Assembly: GCA_030295235.1 (NCBI GenBank)
Contig: AP026145.1
Location: 2,501-66,500 of the forward strand
Direction: 5' to 3'
DNA from: Fistulifera solaris
Taxonomy: Eukaryota > Bacillariophyta > Bacillariophyceae > Naviculales > Stauroneidaceae
Length of the DNA: 64,000 nucleotides
Shown in pieces: positions 61,553 to 64,000 of this stretch (within the stretch, counting starts at the first letter, position 1; every line of letters begins with the position of its first letter). The position numbers and the translations under genes were made by a program. The notes beneath the pieces are model-generated. The model had not been told where the DNA came from and searched no databases. It was given only the letters and a program-made list of their open reading frames with translations.

Positions 61553-64000
61553 TTAATGCGATGTTGTTCTTGACAGCTCTTCATCTTTTTCCGGAGAGAT
61601 CGCAGTCGCTTTGACGTTCTCAGGACCAAACATTGACAGAACAACAGGCAACAAAATCAGCCCATGGGTAGCACCTAACAGAACCAATCCCAAGAAGGCG
61701 ACAAAGACGGTACCAAAAATTTCGCTTGTGCTGAACGCTAAGGGTAAGATGCCCAGAAAAGTCGACGCGGCCCCTATGAGAATCGAAGCACCCATAGTGC
61801 GAAGAGTCTCTGTTACCTTCTGGCTGCGGCTACCACTTGATTCGTAATAGCGAACAAGTACATGGACAATATAATCAACCGTCAGTCCGATGGACATCAC
61901 CAATGTTACATAGCTGACAGGATTGACAGCTTTGCCGAACCACTGCAGCCAGCCGAGAAGTTCCACGTAGAGGACGCACACCAGAGGCAAGATGAAAACG
62001 GCAGCAGACCAGTGCGGGATCAGCAATAGCGCAATGCCTGTTACAGCAACAACGCCGGTAATTGTTGTAAGAATGAGCTCATTCACAGAGACAGAATAAA
62101 ACTCCCAAATGTCATACACGCCATCGTATGTGAAGAAAAACCAGTCGTCCCTTCCCTCATTGATGGGCTGTGAGCTGGTCACGTCGCGCTGATTCTCCAA
62201 AGCATCAATCTGCTCCTTAACGTTTTCAATATCAACATTATCCATGTTAATCGAGCATCGAGATTCGCGAATATTTCCCGTCTCATCCAACACAATATGA
62301 TCTGCATACAATTCCCGGTACACTGGATCTTGGAGAAACAATTCCATTTGCTGGGAAAACGTCAGCCCTGTGACATTATCTTCAGCCGCAAAAAGTTTGA
62401 AATCGCGTAGCCAAAAGAAGTCGGGGCCCGTTTCGATAGCGTCGATCGATACAAGCTCTTCGATGTAACTCTCCATTTGGTCTTGAATCACAGGATCTGA
62501 CTGATCAACACCGCGGAAGTACACGGCAGGACTCACAGACGATCGAACGGAGTGCTCATTATAAGCATTGAAGAAATCGGCGACGTATGAATCATTCGGA
62601 ACAACTTCTGTGAACTTGAACTCCTGCTTCAGCTTAGAAGCACTGAATGCGCTGGCAACAGCCAATGCGGTAAAACCAGCTATCACGATGCCTTTCACCA
62701 CTTTTTTCATGAGGAACTCAGCATAGCGGCCCATCAGCTCGGTCGCAAAATCCTCTAAATCGTTATGTTCGCCGTCCGACTCGCATTGATCGTCGCGGGC
62801 TTTGAAACACACTAGGCAATCGCGACGCCGATCCGCAATCCTTTTCTCATCCACCACAATGCATCCAACAAAGAAGGTGAGCTGGAACATGAGAACGATG
62901 AAGATGGTGAAACAAGCGTAGAGACAGAGCCAGAAAACGGCCGGCACGCTCGAAAGGCAACCCAAGCCAAAGGCCAGCGTGGAAGTGAGCGTTGTCAGGA
63001 CTATGCTCATACCAATGTCATCCATGGTGTCGAGAATACGATCAACGGGCGTCTTTGACTTGTCGGATCGACTGAAGGCACCACTAATAATAAACGCATC
63101 ATCAAGGCCAATGCCGAAAATGACAAAGGGCAATATCTGCGTCATCGATGTGAAAGGAACTCCGCACACAAACATAAATCCGAATCCACAAAGTAGACTG
63201 AGCATGACAGAGACGACGGCTCCGAATCCGACAAGACTCTGAGAGTAAACCCAGTTGCGCTGCGCGAAAGCTACGCAACAAAAGATCGACATGATAATGA
63301 AGATAGCAGGAACCAAAGGGATGTCTGAAACAATAGCTCGACCAAACTCGTCATCAAAAGAACGCTCCGCTTGAACTTCCAGACGTAGTGCAGTAGAAGA
63401 ATCCCCTTCCCACTCACCACTCAGTTCAAGGATAACGTCTAATGCAACTTCCTCAAAATCTTCAGCCTCGGTGGTATCTGGAAGGTCAATTTGAATTGTA
63501 AATGACTCTGCTGAGACTAGTTGCCCCGAAGCATCGCGAACTGGTTTCCCCATAATATCATTTTCCGAAACGGGGCGGCCATCCGAGTATACGGATGCTG
63601 ACAATGCCGCCACAGCGTCGGCATCCGAAGAAACTTGTTCTTGAAAGACAGTTGCCGACTCGTTAAAGAAGTCAACAATCCCATGCACTTCACACTTTTT
63701 CGAACCGATGGTGTCTGCGCAGACCTCATTGTATTTCGGAAGCGACCGAACCGCATCCAAGGCCTGAAAGACACGGTTGACTTGGTCTTGACCGAGGACA
63801 TTGCCTCCATTTTGGTGAAAGAACATGACAAAGGGACGAGGTTCTCGAGGAAATCCCGAAACATTGTCAATCCACTTTGAGTGTTGAATGGGCTTGGAGC
63901 TTTGGGGCGTCCAAAGCGCTTCACCGTCGACTTCTACTTCAAAGTTGGTGAAGAGACCCAACACGAAGACGCCCAACGAGAGAACAATTACTGCCACAAT
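61553..64000 (-). CDS. Patched/NPC1-type RND protein with sterol-sensing-like domain, 5' end outside window
   Basis: At least 814 residues. Membrane helix (VIVLSLGVFVLGLFTNF), a first lumenal loop (PREPRPFVMFFHQNGGNVLG), then a five-helix block resembling a sterol-sensing domain: LVPAIFIIMSIFCCVAF, FGIGLDDAFIISGAFSR and LTTLTSTLAFGLGCLSSVPA. A cytosolic cysteine-bearing loop (DCLVCFKARDDQC), a second loop and a second helical block (VSYVTLVMSIGLTVDYIVHV, LIGAASTFLGILPLAFSTSE) follow. GxxxDD and GxxxDY occur at the RND proton-relay positions. The layout matches Patched, Dispatched and NPC1, which move sterols or lipids using ion gradients. The frame is open to 63997 and truncated by the window. 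The substrate is unknown. Confidence 0.88.
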   Translation of the reverse strand: MVAVIVLSLGVFVLGLFTNFEVEVDGEALWTPQSSKPIQHSKWIDNVSGFPREPRPFVMFFHQNGGNVLGQDQVNRVFQALDAVRSLPKYNEVCADTIGSKKCEVHGIVDFFNESATVFQEQVSSDADAVAALSASVYSDGRPVSENDIMGKPVRDASGQLVSAESFTIQIDLPDTTEAEDFEEVALDVILELSGEWEGDSSTALRLEVQAERSFDDEFGRAIVSDIPLVPAIFIIMSIFCCVAFAQRNWVYSQSLVGFGAVVSVMLSLLCGFGFMFVCGVPFTSMTQILPFVIFGIGLDDAFIISGAFSRSDKSKTPVDRILDTMDDIGMSIVLTTLTSTLAFGLGCLSSVPAVFWLCLYACFTIFIVLMFQLTFFVGCIVVDEKRIADRRRDCLVCFKARDDQCESDGEHNDLEDFATELMGRYAEFLMKKVVKGIVIAGFTALAVASAFSASKLKQEFKFTEVVPNDSYVADFFNAYNEHSVRSSVSPAVYFRGVDQSDPVIQDQMESYIEELVSIDAIETGPDFFWLRDFKLFAAEDNVTGLTFSQQMELFLQDPVYRELYADHIVLDETGNIRESRCSINMDNVDIENVKEQIDALENQRDVTSSQPINEGRDDWFFFTYDGVYDIWEFYSVSVNELILTTITGVVAVTGIALLLIPHWSAAVFILPLVCVLYVELLGWLQWFGKAVNPVSYVTLVMSIGLTVDYIVHVLVRYYESSGSRSQKVTETLRTMGASILIGAASTFLGILPLAFSTSEIFGTVFVAFLGLVLLGATHGLILLPVVLSMFGPENVKATAISPEKDEELSRTTSH

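Overview
The window looks like nuclear DNA of a stramenopile alga, most probably a raphid pennate diatom. Genes are dense, lie on both strands and mostly have no introns or a few GT-AG introns of about 58-100 nt. Several proteins begin with a signal peptide followed by a diatom-like plastid cleavage context (for example SSARAFVP in the FKBP isomerase). The gene set is eukaryotic with algal and stramenopile traits: a BPI/PqiA membrane protein, a nuclear TatB-like protein, an H-NOX guanylate cyclase and a cyclic-nucleotide-domain D-lactate dehydrogenase. I cannot name the species.

Layout. 0-6 kb: an apyrase runs off the left edge, divergent from a run of SET methyltransferase, cyclin and CDK-like pseudokinase modules that is probably one gene. 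8-13 kb: an NO-sensing-type guanylate cyclase and an organelle-type NAD kinase. 13-22 kb: F-box protein, GUCD1-like protein, a doubled glycosyltransferase-like protein, a type II membrane protein and a Sec14-like protein. 23-27 kb: a long BPI-PqiA lipid-handling membrane protein. 28-36 kb: an unknown protein with a duplicated motif, UTP6, a JmjC/cupin protein with a SET-like tail, an LRR protein and a prolyl-4-hydroxylase-like protein. 36-42.6 kb: a SWR1-type chromatin remodeller that continues into WW, F-box and beta-helix modules and contains a 5-nt microexon. 42.8-45.3 kb: a tandem array with a 437-bp unit, related to a solitary copy at 27.2-27.7 kb. 45.5-54.1 kb: TatB-like protein, two fatty-acid-hydroxylase-superfamily paralogues flanking a transglutaminase-like gene, an SDR, RPB7 and a plastid FKBP. 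54.7-64 kb: an armadillo-repeat protein, a formiminotransferase, the cNMP-domain D-LDH and a Patched/NPC1-type RND protein cut by the right edge.

Themes. Several genes concern chromatin and transcription: the SET-cyclin-pseudokinase, SWR1, JmjC/SET-like protein and RPB7. Two concern cyclic nucleotides: the guanylate cyclase and the cNMP-domain LDH.

A technical point governs the whole annotation. About half of the genes are broken by one-base shifts, nearly all in homopolymer runs, and family motifs resume in another frame straight after each one. I count more than 25. I treat these as probable sequence errors and annotate whole genes across them, naming the position of each break. Short palindromic elements with a CCAGAA-T-TTCTGG-like core cluster in three upstream regions.
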